Source of the DNA: CAZLMW01 sp964560875
GTDB taxonomy: Bacteria; Myxococcota_A; UBA9042
Assembly: GCA_964560875.1 (NCBI GenBank)
Contig: CAZLMW010000061.1
Location: forward strand, 1-43,653
DNA: 43,653 nt
Direction of reading: 5' to 3'
Below the pieces are notes generated by a model. That model did no database searches and had not been told where the DNA came from. It saw only the letters and a list, made by a program, of their open reading frames with translations. The translations under genes were made by a program, and so were the position numbers. Shown in pieces: positions 33,438 to 41,900 of this stretch (position 1 is the first letter of the stretch; every line of letters starts with the position of its first letter).

Positions 33438-35420
33438 ATGCGATCGGGAGAACCGGTACCGGCGCAGTCTCCGGGTGCGGCGCGAGCCCGTCAAGCGACG
33501 TTAGAACGTGCTGGCCGTCGACCGAGAGCCCTGGTGATCGGCGGCGGGGCGGCTGGCCTCTCGGCAGCGTGGGCGTTGAGTCACGATCCGCGCCATCGCT
33601 GGCAGATCGAAGTCGTGCAGCAAGGTTGGCGGCTTGGCGGAAAAGGGCGCAGCGGCCGCTTGATGACGGGCCCCCACAAAGGTCGAAATGTCGAGCATGG
33701 CATCCACGTGCTCTTCGGCTTCTATCACAACGTTTTTACCGTGTTGCGGAGCGTCTATCGCGCCGTCGGTCGGCCATCCGGTCATCCCCTGTCGGGCTGG
33801 CAAGACGGCCTCGTGCCGGTCCATGAGCTCCTCTTTCGAGGCGACGCGTCGGACTTCACCATCCGCCTACCGGCAGCGACCTCGATCCCGGGAGCCGCCG
33901 ACCTCGACGGCCTCGCAGACGTGCCCGCCTGGCCCCCGCGAGCCGATTTGCTACGTCACCTCGGCCGCCTGTCTGCCAGCGCCGTAGTGGATCTTGGCGC
34001 CGATCTCCGTGCCGCGCCAGCATCAGCGCTTCGATGGCGTCGCGACCTCATGAGCTTGCTAGTCGCGACCGCCCGTGGCTGCGTTGCCGACGGACTCGCC
34101 GATGCCGCTGACCACGCCGGCTTTCTCCGCGCCGCCGAACGCCTCGAAAACATCGACTTCCGCGCTTGGCTTCGTCGTCACGGCGCCAGCGATGCCGCGC
34201 TTGGCTCGGCCTTCATCCGCACGCTCTACCAGCTGGGATTTGCCGACGACAGCCGCGCCGACGCCGGCACCACGTTAGACGGCCTGGTTCGCATCATGCT
34301 CGGCTACTCGGGCGCCCCGCTGTACCGGCTCGCAGGCGGCATGGGCGACGTCGTCTTCGCGCCATGGTACGAGGCTCTGCGCGACTGCGGCGTCCGTTTC
34401 TCCTTCTTTCATCGCGTCGATGATCTGCGGCTTTCGAGGTCCGGGGATCGTGTCGAAGAGGTCTTCGCGACCGTGTCCGCCGCTTGCAGCGTTGACTACA
34501 AACCGCTCATCACCGTCGCCGGCGTGCCCTCGTGGCCCGACGAGCCGCTTTGGCACCAGCTCCACGACGGCGCCCGGTTGCAACGCGGCGGCGTGGATTT
34601 CGAGAGCGATCACAGCGACGCCATCGCCGCCCCCGTCGGCCACCGAACCTGGCAGGCCGGCCACGACTACGATGTCGTGATTCTGGCCGTTCCTCCCGCC
34701 GCCCAGCACCGGCTCGGTCGCGGCCTGTGCCACCATCCCGACCCCGCCACAGGCGCCCGATGGCGTGCCATGCACAAGACGGTCGACACCACGGCCACCG
34801 CGATGATGCACGGCTGGCTGCGCGATCCCTTCAGCGCAAGCGGCTGGCCCGCCGACACGATGGCCGGCGGTGACACCAAGCCGTTCGATTGTTGGACCGA
34901 CATGAGCAGCGCCCTGGCCTGGGAACCCGATGGCAGCGACGCGCCCAAGGGGCTCTTCTACGCATGCGCCGCGCTCGCCGCGTCACCCGATGCCGATGAT
35001 GACCCGGCCACCGCGGCCCATTGGCAAGAACAGACACGCCGGGCTGGAGACGATTGGTTGCACGGACGTCGCGGCTCACCGCCGTTTGATCCTGACGCCT
35101 TGTTGGCCGTGGACACTCGCGCCAACCTGCAGCGCAGCGATCGCTACACACGCTCGGTGCCTGGCTCCCGCAGCGCGCGCCTCGCCGCCGATCAAAGCGG
35201 CGTCGACAACCTGTTCATCGCCGGTGACTGGACCCGCACCGGCTTGGATGCAGGCTGCGTTGAAGCCGCGGTGATGTCCGGGTTGCAAGCCGCCCGCGCC
35301 ATTTGTGGATACCCTCGCGCCGTCGTTGGCGAGCACCCCACCATCGCCGAACGTGCCCAACTTACCGGCCCGTTCATCGACCAAAACCCGCCGCGGAGCC
35401 CCCATGCCCAGCTTCATTGA
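33438..35420 (+). CDS. FAD-dependent oxidoreductase (amine oxidase / carotenoid-desaturase-like)
   Basis: A protein of about 660 residues. The N-terminal dinucleotide-binding motif is LVIGGGAAGLSAAWAL, then IEVVQQGWRLGGKGRSGR and the conserved VEHGIHVLFGFYHNVF. The C-terminal FAD signature is VDNLFIAGDWTRTGLDAGCVE, then SGLQAARAICGYP. This is the layout of flavin amine oxidases and phytoene-desaturase-like enzymes, though it is longer, with an extra region of about 150 residues in the middle. It should oxidise or desaturate a lipophilic substrate. I use ATG 33438; an in-frame GTG lies at 33426, only 1 nt from the divergent methyltransferase start. The stop overlaps the next gene by 17 bp, which implies translational coupling. 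Confidence 0.8.
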   Translation: MRSGEPVPAQSPGAARARQATLERAGRRPRALVIGGGAAGLSAAWALSHDPRHRWQIEVVQQGWRLGGKGRSGRLMTGPHKGRNVEHGIHVLFGFYHNVFTVLRSVYRAVGRPSGHPLSGWQDGLVPVHELLFRGDASDFTIRLPAATSIPGAADLDGLADVPAWPPRADLLRHLGRLSASAVVDLGADLRAAPASALRWRRDLMSLLVATARGCVADGLADAADHAGFLRAAERLENIDFRAWLRRHGASDAALGSAFIRTLYQLGFADDSRADAGTTLDGLVRIMLGYSGAPLYRLAGGMGDVVFAPWYEALRDCGVRFSFFHRVDDLRLSRSGDRVEEVFATVSAACSVDYKPLITVAGVPSWPDEPLWHQLHDGARLQRGGVDFESDHSDAIAAPVGHRTWQAGHDYDVVILAVPPAAQHRLGRGLCHHPDPATGARWRAMHKTVDTTATAMMHGWLRDPFSASGWPADTMAGGDTKPFDCWTDMSSALAWEPDGSDAPKGLFYACAALAASPDADDDPATAAHWQEQTRRAGDDWLHGRRGSPPFDPDALLAVDTRANLQRSDRYTRSVPGSRSARLAADQSGVDNLFIAGDWTRTGLDAGCVEAAVMSGLQAARAICGYPRAVVGEHPTIAERAQLTGPFIDQNPPRSPHAQLH

Positions 35421-36555
35421 CCGCACCGGCGAGGTCGTTCCTCGCCACCCGTACACCGCCGCGTCCGCCGAGATCTTTACGGCCGCCATCGCTGCAGATC
35501 GGGCCAAGCTGCAGGCCATCGTCGACAGCGAGCTCAACCGCGATCCTTATGGCCGCGTCCACTACGCCTTGCTGTCCGACACGGTGCTGCTCTCGTGCGC
35601 CGAGTTCACCGACCTGACCCCCAACGACACGCTCCAGGGCCGCATGAACGACCACGACCTCGTGCTCTTCATCCCGGTGTTACGCATCGCGCCGCTCGGT
35701 CCGTGGCCGCCACTTTCGGTCCGCCTCTACTCCCGTCACAACTTCGTCGGTGCACCGGCCGGCATGGCCGCCGGACGCGAGGTATTCGGCTTCAACAAGA
35801 CGCTCAGCAGCCTCCGCGCCACGCGCATGGGCCCTGATCCCAGGAATCCCTCCGGCCCCGAGATTCCGATCACCGCGACGATGCAAGACTTCACCGCGCT
35901 GACCGCACGCTGCCACTGCGTCCGGACCGCCAAGGCGCCCGTGACCGTCGAGACCGTCGTCCAAATCGATGCCCTCGCCGGCCCATCGACCACCGCGCTT
36001 GCGACAACGGCGTCAGGATTCTCCGGCGGAGCGGGCAGCGACTGGATGCGCTTGCTCGTTGGCATGGCGCTCGGCGACAAGGGGCTGGGCTTTTCACCCG
36101 CCGACGCCTTCGCGCTCAGCGCCGCCACGATCGACGCGATCGTCGACACGATCATCTCCAACATCATCATGGCGATGCTCATCAACCCGTGGAGCTTCGG
36201 CTGGTCGTTCCTGGCTGCTCTCGGATCGCTCGACCTGGACGACCTGGACTTCGACAGCATCTTCGGCGCCCCGCGAACCGTCACCCTGCAGCAGTTCCGC
36301 GACGCCTCACTACCCGACCGCGCCTGCTACCAGGCCTTGGTCGAGACAGATTTCGATCTCGAGCTCACCAACGTCCAACCTCGCAACAGCCCCTTCGCCA
36401 TCGAGTTTCCAAAGTCGGCATCCCACGAGCTCGCCTCCGAACTCGGCCTTACCACTGACGGCAGCACCAGCGTCGAAGCCGAATTTGCCGTCGTCACGAG
36501 CTCCAAGAACTTCCGAATCGGCCCGGGAGACGTCGTGTGGCGGGATACGATCTGA
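35404..36555 (+). CDS. acetoacetate-decarboxylase-like protein with hydrophobic insertion
   Basis: A 383-residue protein. PVLRIAPLGPWPPLSVRLYS (91-110) and AAGREVFGFNKTLSSLRA (122-139) follow the acetoacetate decarboxylase superfamily pattern, with Lys132 in the place of the Schiff-base lysine. Residues about 195-290 do not belong to that fold. They contain a hydrophobic stretch (about 241-275, including VDTIISNIIMAMLINPWSF) followed by an Asp-rich LDLDDLDFDSIFG, so the protein may bind a membrane or its redox partner. The usual family length is about 250. ATG 35404 lies inside the end of the oxidoreductase gene (17-bp overlap), with GCGGAG just upstream. The two probably act on the same substrate. 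True decarboxylation is not shown. Confidence 0.65.
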   Translation: MPSFIDRTGEVVPRHPYTAASAEIFTAAIAADRAKLQAIVDSELNRDPYGRVHYALLSDTVLLSCAEFTDLTPNDTLQGRMNDHDLVLFIPVLRIAPLGPWPPLSVRLYSRHNFVGAPAGMAAGREVFGFNKTLSSLRATRMGPDPRNPSGPEIPITATMQDFTALTARCHCVRTAKAPVTVETVVQIDALAGPSTTALATTASGFSGGAGSDWMRLLVGMALGDKGLGFSPADAFALSAATIDAIVDTIISNIIMAMLINPWSFGWSFLAALGSLDLDDLDFDSIFGAPRTVTLQQFRDASLPDRACYQALVETDFDLELTNVQPRNSPFAIEFPKSASHELASELGLTTDGSTSVEAEFAVVTSSKNFRIGPGDVVWRDTI

Positions 36556-36598
36556 TCAACGGGGAAAGGAGACCCCACAGGGGAAGTCGTGGCGTTTG

Positions 36599-36697
36599 GC
36601 CGCGAAGCGGCGCAGGGAAGTAGCCTGGGGTGCCAACCCCAAGGACTGAATTGCGTTTTTGCTTGAGCCGCGAAGTGGCGGCAGGTGGGGTGCAATC
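36599..36697 (+). repeat. imperfect direct repeat
   Basis: GCCGCGAAGCGGCGCAGG at 36599-36616 recurs as GCCGCGAAGTGGCGGCAGG at 36667-36685. Each is followed by a similar box: TGGGGTGCCAACC at 36626-36638 and TGGGGTGCAATC at 36686-36697. The second box is 9 nt farther away in copy 1. The similarity over both blocks makes chance unlikely. Confidence 0.7.
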
Positions 36698-36721
36698 GCC
36701 GGCCGTGCGACGGCCCCCTAC

Positions 36722-36886
36722 TCAACAGCGGTCTAGTACCCGAGATCGCTGATTCGCACCGGGTTCCCAGGGCGAATCGTCTTGCGGAACGAGCATCCAG
36801 CCGAACTGCTCGACCAGTATCGTGACCAGCCGCTCCCGGGTGTCGCGAAACGGAGTCGGCTCCCAGCGTCCGCGATGTGTGGCCAT
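36722..36886 (-). CDS. possible small ORF or gene fragment, 54 residues
   Basis: ATG 36886 to TGA 36722. The translation begins MATHRGRWEPTPFRDTRERL and continues with a hydrophobic-acidic VTILVEQFGWMLVPQDDSPW stretch, which looks more protein-like than the Arg/Ser-rich alternative frame over the same DNA. I do not recognise a family. It may be the remaining piece of a larger gene broken in this repeat-bearing interval. No good ribosome binding site is seen. Confidence 0.25.
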   Translation of the reverse strand: MATHRGRWEPTPFRDTRERLVTILVEQFGWMLVPQDDSPWEPGANQRSRVLDRC

Positions 36887-37014
36887 TTCCAGCGTCCACG
36901 GAGTTGGGGATGGACAAGGGCAGCGGTCGTGGGCCTGGTGTACGCATGTCAGCAGGATCGCCGACGCGTCGCGAGGTGTCGATCCCGTTGCGAACTTGGG
37001 GGTTCGGGTACTAG
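36733..37014. repeat. 11-bp inverted repeat pair flanking 282 bp
   Basis: CTAGTACCCGA at 36733-36743 and its exact complement TCGGGTACTAG at 37004-37014 face each other 282 bp apart end to end. The right copy includes the stop codon (TAG) of the downstream minus-strand gene. The arrangement resembles terminal inverted repeats of a small non-autonomous element, but no clear target-site duplication is seen beyond the symmetric CTAG ends. Confidence 0.4.
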
Positions 37015-38885
37015 TTGTTCCAGTTGTGCGGAGCGGTCTCGAGGTCGTCGACGAACGCCAGGCCAGCCGGCAGCTTGAGCGAGTTGTTGTAGAACGCCAG
37101 CACGCAACCGCGCATGTTGTCGCTCGTCTGCGGCGTAGAGCCCGATACGAAGATCACCGTGCTGGTGCGGTTGGCGGGGATCGACAGGTTGAACGAGTGC
37201 GCCGAGCTGGTGCTGTAGTTGCTGCTGGGGCACCAGATGTTCGAGCCGTTTACGGATACGCTCGCGCGATCCTGGTCGACCCACGCGGTCTGGTAGGTCC
37301 AGACCTTCCACGTGATGGTCTTGGACGTCGTGTTCTTGACCCGGAACAGGGCGCCGGCCTTCATCGAGTTGGTGCTCGAGTAGGACCGCCAGTTGAACGA
37401 CCAAACATTGGCCGTGCTGCCGGCGTAGCCCTTCTTGTTGAACAAGGCCTGCTGGATGTCGCGATTGGCGCTGATGCTCGAAGCACAGGCGTTGCCGTCG
37501 GTCCAGCTCGATGGGTTCACGCCGCCGAACATGTCGCTCCTGTTGCCCATCTGCCAGCTACCCTGACCGTGGTTGTACGTGCTCCAGACGGCCCATCGGT
37601 AGGTCGCGGGCTTGTGGCCGAAGTAACGCCATGAGGACCCGTCGCAGAACTCCATGCGCGCTGACGCCTTGACGTAGCGCATCAAGCCGTTGCTGTTGGC
37701 GTCGCACTTCTTGGTGCTCATGCCGAGCTTGACGCCCTTGTTCATGACGCCTTCACCGTCGACGATCATCTCCTTGACGACGTTGACCTTGTTGTTGCCG
37801 GTGGTGCGGGCGCTGATCTGGAACTTCTCGATCTTGCCGATGACCTTGTTGGTGTCGAAGTTGGTGTCGACGACCTGCACCGTCCAGTTGCCCGACGGGT
37901 CCTTGCCGATCCACTCGGCGATGTTGCCGTTGACCTCTTTGGTCGGGCTCGGCCAGGTGCTCAGCAGCTTCTTGCCCGCGCCCGAGAGGTCGTGCAGCAG
38001 GTATTGGTTCTTCCCGGTGCAGTAAGTCTTGTTGAAGCCCGCGTTGTTGGGGATCGCGCCGCCGGGAGCGATGAGGCAGACCTTGAGCTTATCGATGCCG
38101 CTGTTGCCCGACGTGACCGACAGGCCGACCGTGACCGTGAGCTTGTCGACCTTGCCGACGTTCTTGAGCGTGATCACCGACTGGCTGCCCTTGGGGTTGT
38201 TGTCGTTGATGTTGACGGGCGCGTTGCCGAGGTACAGGTCGCCGACGATGGCGATGAGGCCCTGGCTGACCTTGTCCACGCCGTCATCGGGCAGCGGGCT
38301 GGCCGAGCCGCAGATGAGCTTGCCGTTGGCGTCGATGCCACTGACAACCTTGCCAGTTGGGCACTTGCCCGACGGGATCTTGATGCCGGTGAGCTTGCTG
38401 CCGTCGCCGACGAACTCCTTGGCCTTGATCGAGCCGGCCGCGAGGTTGAGCTGCTTGGCCGTCACACAGCCGGTGCAGTCCAGCCCCTGCGCGACGCCTG
38501 CCGACAGCGCGTACATCGCCGAATGCACCTTCAGCCGGGGCAGCTCGGGCTCGTTGCCGACCTTCACGCCGAGCCACACATGGGCCGCGGACGTAAGCGT
38601 CGCTGCCTTGATGGCCTTGCTGACACCGAGCGTACGCGCCCACTGGCCACCCTTAACGGGCACACCGGTCGCCGCTTCGGACCACAGCGCGCTGCCACCC
38701 GTTTTCCCGCCGTAAAGCGAGAACGTCAGGTTGTAGTTGCCATCGGCCACCGGGCCACCGCCAGTCGTGTGCAAAAAGCCTTCGACATGAACGGTGCCGG
38801 GCGCGCCAGCGAACGCTTCCACGCTCACCAAGGCGATCGCAGCGAACGCGATCACCGCCAGCTTTGCCTGCGTTGCGATTTTCAT
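37011..38885 (-). CDS. secreted protein with stalk-like N-terminus and proprotein-convertase P domain
   Basis: A 624-residue exported protein. A Sec signal peptide (1-26, cleavage after AFA) is followed by a module of about 100 residues (GTVHVEGFLHTTGGGPVADG to LKVHSAMYALSAG) common in surface and fibre proteins, then a GDGSKLTGI segment as in tail-fibre-like stalks. Residues about 215-362 match the P/Homo B domain: GDLYLGNAPVNIND, VTVGLSVTSGNSGIDKLKVC, WIGKDPSGNWTVQVVD and a final KIEKFQISA. No protease domain is present. The C-terminal 200 residues are Trp/Ser/Asn-rich and beta-like, with Cys that may pair. GAGAGG precedes ATG 38885. It follows the cysteine-rich lipoprotein gene by 49 bp on the same strand. 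Confidence 0.78.
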   Translation of the reverse strand: MKIATQAKLAVIAFAAIALVSVEAFAGAPGTVHVEGFLHTTGGGPVADGNYNLTFSLYGGKTGGSALWSEAATGVPVKGGQWARTLGVSKAIKAATLTSAAHVWLGVKVGNEPELPRLKVHSAMYALSAGVAQGLDCTGCVTAKQLNLAAGSIKAKEFVGDGSKLTGIKIPSGKCPTGKVVSGIDANGKLICGSASPLPDDGVDKVSQGLIAIVGDLYLGNAPVNINDNNPKGSQSVITLKNVGKVDKLTVTVGLSVTSGNSGIDKLKVCLIAPGGAIPNNAGFNKTYCTGKNQYLLHDLSGAGKKLLSTWPSPTKEVNGNIAEWIGKDPSGNWTVQVVDTNFDTNKVIGKIEKFQISARTTGNNKVNVVKEMIVDGEGVMNKGVKLGMSTKKCDANSNGLMRYVKASARMEFCDGSSWRYFGHKPATYRWAVWSTYNHGQGSWQMGNRSDMFGGVNPSSWTDGNACASSISANRDIQQALFNKKGYAGSTANVWSFNWRSYSSTNSMKAGALFRVKNTTSKTITWKVWTYQTAWVDQDRASVSVNGSNIWCPSSNYSTSSAHSFNLSIPANRTSTVIFVSGSTPQTSDNMRGCVLAFYNNSLKLPAGLAFVDDLETAPHNWNN

Positions 38886-38934
38886 CTCAACCTCTCGCGC
38901 GATCGTCGGGCCGCACCCGCGATCACATACGGGA

Positions 38935-41900
38935 CTACTTCATCAGCGCCTTGAGCCACGACAGCCAGCCGACGCGAAGTGTTTGTTTGGTACCGGCCGC
39001 CGTTCCGCCGCCGCTCTGGGAGGCGATTCGTGCCGTGTATTTGTTGCCGACGGACGCACCGCCGACGCTCGTGTAGGCCACCTTGACGCCGGTGGGCGCG
39101 CAGCCTTCATCGGTCTTGCCGTTACACGTATCGTCCTTGCCGTTGCAGACTTCCTTGGCCGCGGCTTTCGTCTCGCCCGAGCACGGGGTCTTGCTGCCAT
39201 CGGCCTTGCACTTCTGCGTGCCGTCTTTGCAGATGCCGACACCGCGCGCGCTCGCCGCTCCGGTCCAGCACTTGACCGGCGAAACCGTGTTGATCTTGTA
39301 CTGGCAGCCCTTCTCGGGCGCGCAGGTGTCGAGCGTGCAGTCGTTGCCGTCGTCGCACTTGATGGTCTTGCCGGCCAGGCAGCCCCACGTCTTATCGGCC
39401 TTGGTCCCGCAGACATCGCCCGAAGTGCATTGGCTACCGTCGTCGCAGCTCTTCTTGATGGGGTTGTAGACGCACTTGCCGGTCGCCTTGTTGCAGCTAT
39501 CGGCCGTGCAGCCGTTCTTGTCGTCGCAGTCGGGTTTGGCGATGCCCACCGTGCACTTGCCGCTGACGCACTTGTCGCCGCCGGTGCACGCGTTGCCGTC
39601 CGCGTCGCACGGACCCTGGTTGTTGACGTGCACGCAGCCCTTGGCAGCGTCGCATTTATCGATCGTGCAAACGTTCAGATCGTCGCAGTTGAGCGATTTG
39701 CCGGCCGCGCATTTGCCGTCCTTGCAGGCGTCGAGCGGCGTGCACTTGCTGCCGTCCGCGTCGCAGCCAAAACCGTCGGCCTTCTTCTTGAGCACGCACT
39801 TGCCCTTGAACGGGTCGCACGCGTTGGTCTGGCACGGTCCGTTGAGCGACTTGTCGCAGTTCACCACGGTCTTCGGATCGGTCTGGCACTGCTTCTTGCC
39901 ACCGCTCGCGAGGCAGATCAGCGTGCCGTTGCACGGGTTGCCGTCGTCCTTGGACTTGCAGTCGGAGTCGGTCTGGCACGCGCACGTGTTCTTGCCCGCC
40001 TTGCACTTACCGGCCGCGCACACATCGCCCACAGTGCAAGCGTCGCCGTCGTCGCAGGACGAACCGGACAGCGGCGTGTTGATGCAGCCGCTCTTGCTGT
40101 CGCACTTGTCCTGCGTGCAAGCGTTCTTGTCGTCACAAGCGATCGCGGCCACGACAGTCGTTCCCGCGCACGCGTTGTTGTTGCACTTATCGGCCTTGGT
40201 GCATTCGTTGCCGTCGTTGCAGGACGCGCCGTTGGGCAGCGGCTTGAACACGCACCCCTTGTTGGCGTCGCAGGCGTCGAACGTGCACGCCTTGCCGTCC
40301 GAACACGGCACGGTCTTGCCGGGCAGGCAGGTGTGTTTGCCGGTCTTCGTCGCCCCGCACGCGTCACCGACCGTGCACGCGTTGCCGTCGTCGCAAGCGG
40401 CGTAAAGCGGCGTGTTGACGCACGAACCGTTGGCCGCGCTGCAGCTGTCCTTGGTGCAGACCTCCGCGTCGTCGCACTTCTTCAGTGTCCCAGCAACGCA
40501 AGCGCCCTTGGAACACTTGTCGATCGGCGTGCACTTGTTGCCATCGGCGTCGCACAGCGCGTTGTTCGGCGCGTGCACACAGCCAGCTTTCTTGTCGCAC
40601 GAATCGTTGGTGCAGCTGTTCTTGTCGTCGCAATCCAGCGCCTTACCGGGCTTGCATTGACCGTCGCTGCACGCATCGGATTGGCTGCACTTGCTGCCGT
40701 CGGCGTCGCACGGAATACCGTTGGGCTTCTTGGTGGTCTTGCACTTGCCGGTGTTGCTATCGCACGACGTCTTCGCGCACGAACCGTCGTTGCTGGCGTC
40801 GCACTTGACCACCGACAGCGGGTTGACCTTGCAGGTAAACGGCAGCTGCTTCTTGTCGCAGAGCAGCACGCCATTGCACTTGTTGCCACCGAGCTTTTCG
40901 CAGTCCTTGTCTTCCTGGCAGCCGCAGGTGTTCAGGCCCGCCTTGCACACGCCTTGCGAGCACTTGTCGTTCTTCGTGCAGCTGTTGCCGTCGTCACAGG
41001 TCGGCCCGGACTGGGGCACGTTCACGCAGCCCTTGTCCGCTTTGCACGTGTCCGCCGTGCACGGGTTCTTGTCGTCGCAGGCGCCGGTGACGCTGATCGG
41101 CAGACCGACACACGCGCCGTTCTTGCACGCGTCCTTCTCGGTGCACTTGCTGTTGTCGTCGCAGGACCCCGCGGCGCTGTCGTGCACGCAGCCCTTCTTG
41201 GGGTCGCACTTGTCGTTGGTGCACTTGTTGTTGTCGTCGCAGGTCGCCGCCTTGCCGGTGCACTGCTCGTTCTTGCAGATCTCATCCACCGTGCACGCGT
41301 TGCCGTCGTTGCACGGCACCGCAACCAGCGGTGTGTAGGTGCACTTGCCCGTCGTGATGCTGCACTTGCCCTTGATGCAGAAGTCGCCGCTGCTGCACGG
41401 CTTGGGTGGACCCGGGTTGCAGGCGCCCTTTTCACACTTGTCATTGGCCGTACACGGGTTGTCGTCCGCGTTGCAGGGCGTGCCGGTCTGCACCTTGAAT
41501 TGACAGCCCTTCTTGGGGTCGCACACGTCCTCAGTGCATGGGTTTTTATCGTCGCAGATGACCAGCGCCCCGGCCTTGCACTTGCCGTCCTTGCACGAAT
41601 CGTTCTTCGTACACAGCGAGTCGTCCGCGTCGCACGGCCCGGTCTTGTTGTCGTGCTTACAGCCGCTCTTGCCCTCGCACGTATCCTGCGTGCAGACCTT
41701 GTTGTCATTGCAGGTCGCTTCGTCGACATCGCCGTCGCAGTCGTTGTCGCTGCCGTCGCAAACCTCGGCGATCGGCTTGGGCGCGAGGCACGCCGACAGG
41801 CCACCCCCGGCCGGAGCACCCGTGGCGCCGTCGAGCAGACATGTCCGCTTGCCTTCGCATTTCTGGCTGCCCGACTGCACAAAACACCTGGTCGACAGCT

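Larger units (their letters stand above)
36556..37010. other. intergenic, repeat-bearing stretch between converging genes
   Basis: 455 bases separate two converging genes. They hold several small hairpins (GCCGC-gaa-GCGGC at 36599-36611, TGGGGT-gcca-ACCCCA at 36626-36641), an imperfect direct repeat, an 11-bp inverted repeat pair and one possible 54-codon frame. A TTTTT at 36655-36659 downstream of the second hairpin could serve termination of the plus-strand operon. The overall look is decayed mobile or repetitive DNA. Confidence 0.5.

Noticed and set aside
36822..37634. 270-codon plus-strand frame opposite the P-domain gene
   Set aside because: Val/Gly/Arg-rich shadow; the minus-strand gene has a signal peptide and a P domain.
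39150..41715. CRISPR-like regular repetition
   Set aside because: The periodicity is codon-level repetition of cysteine modules in an open frame, with no identical repeats separated by unique spacers.
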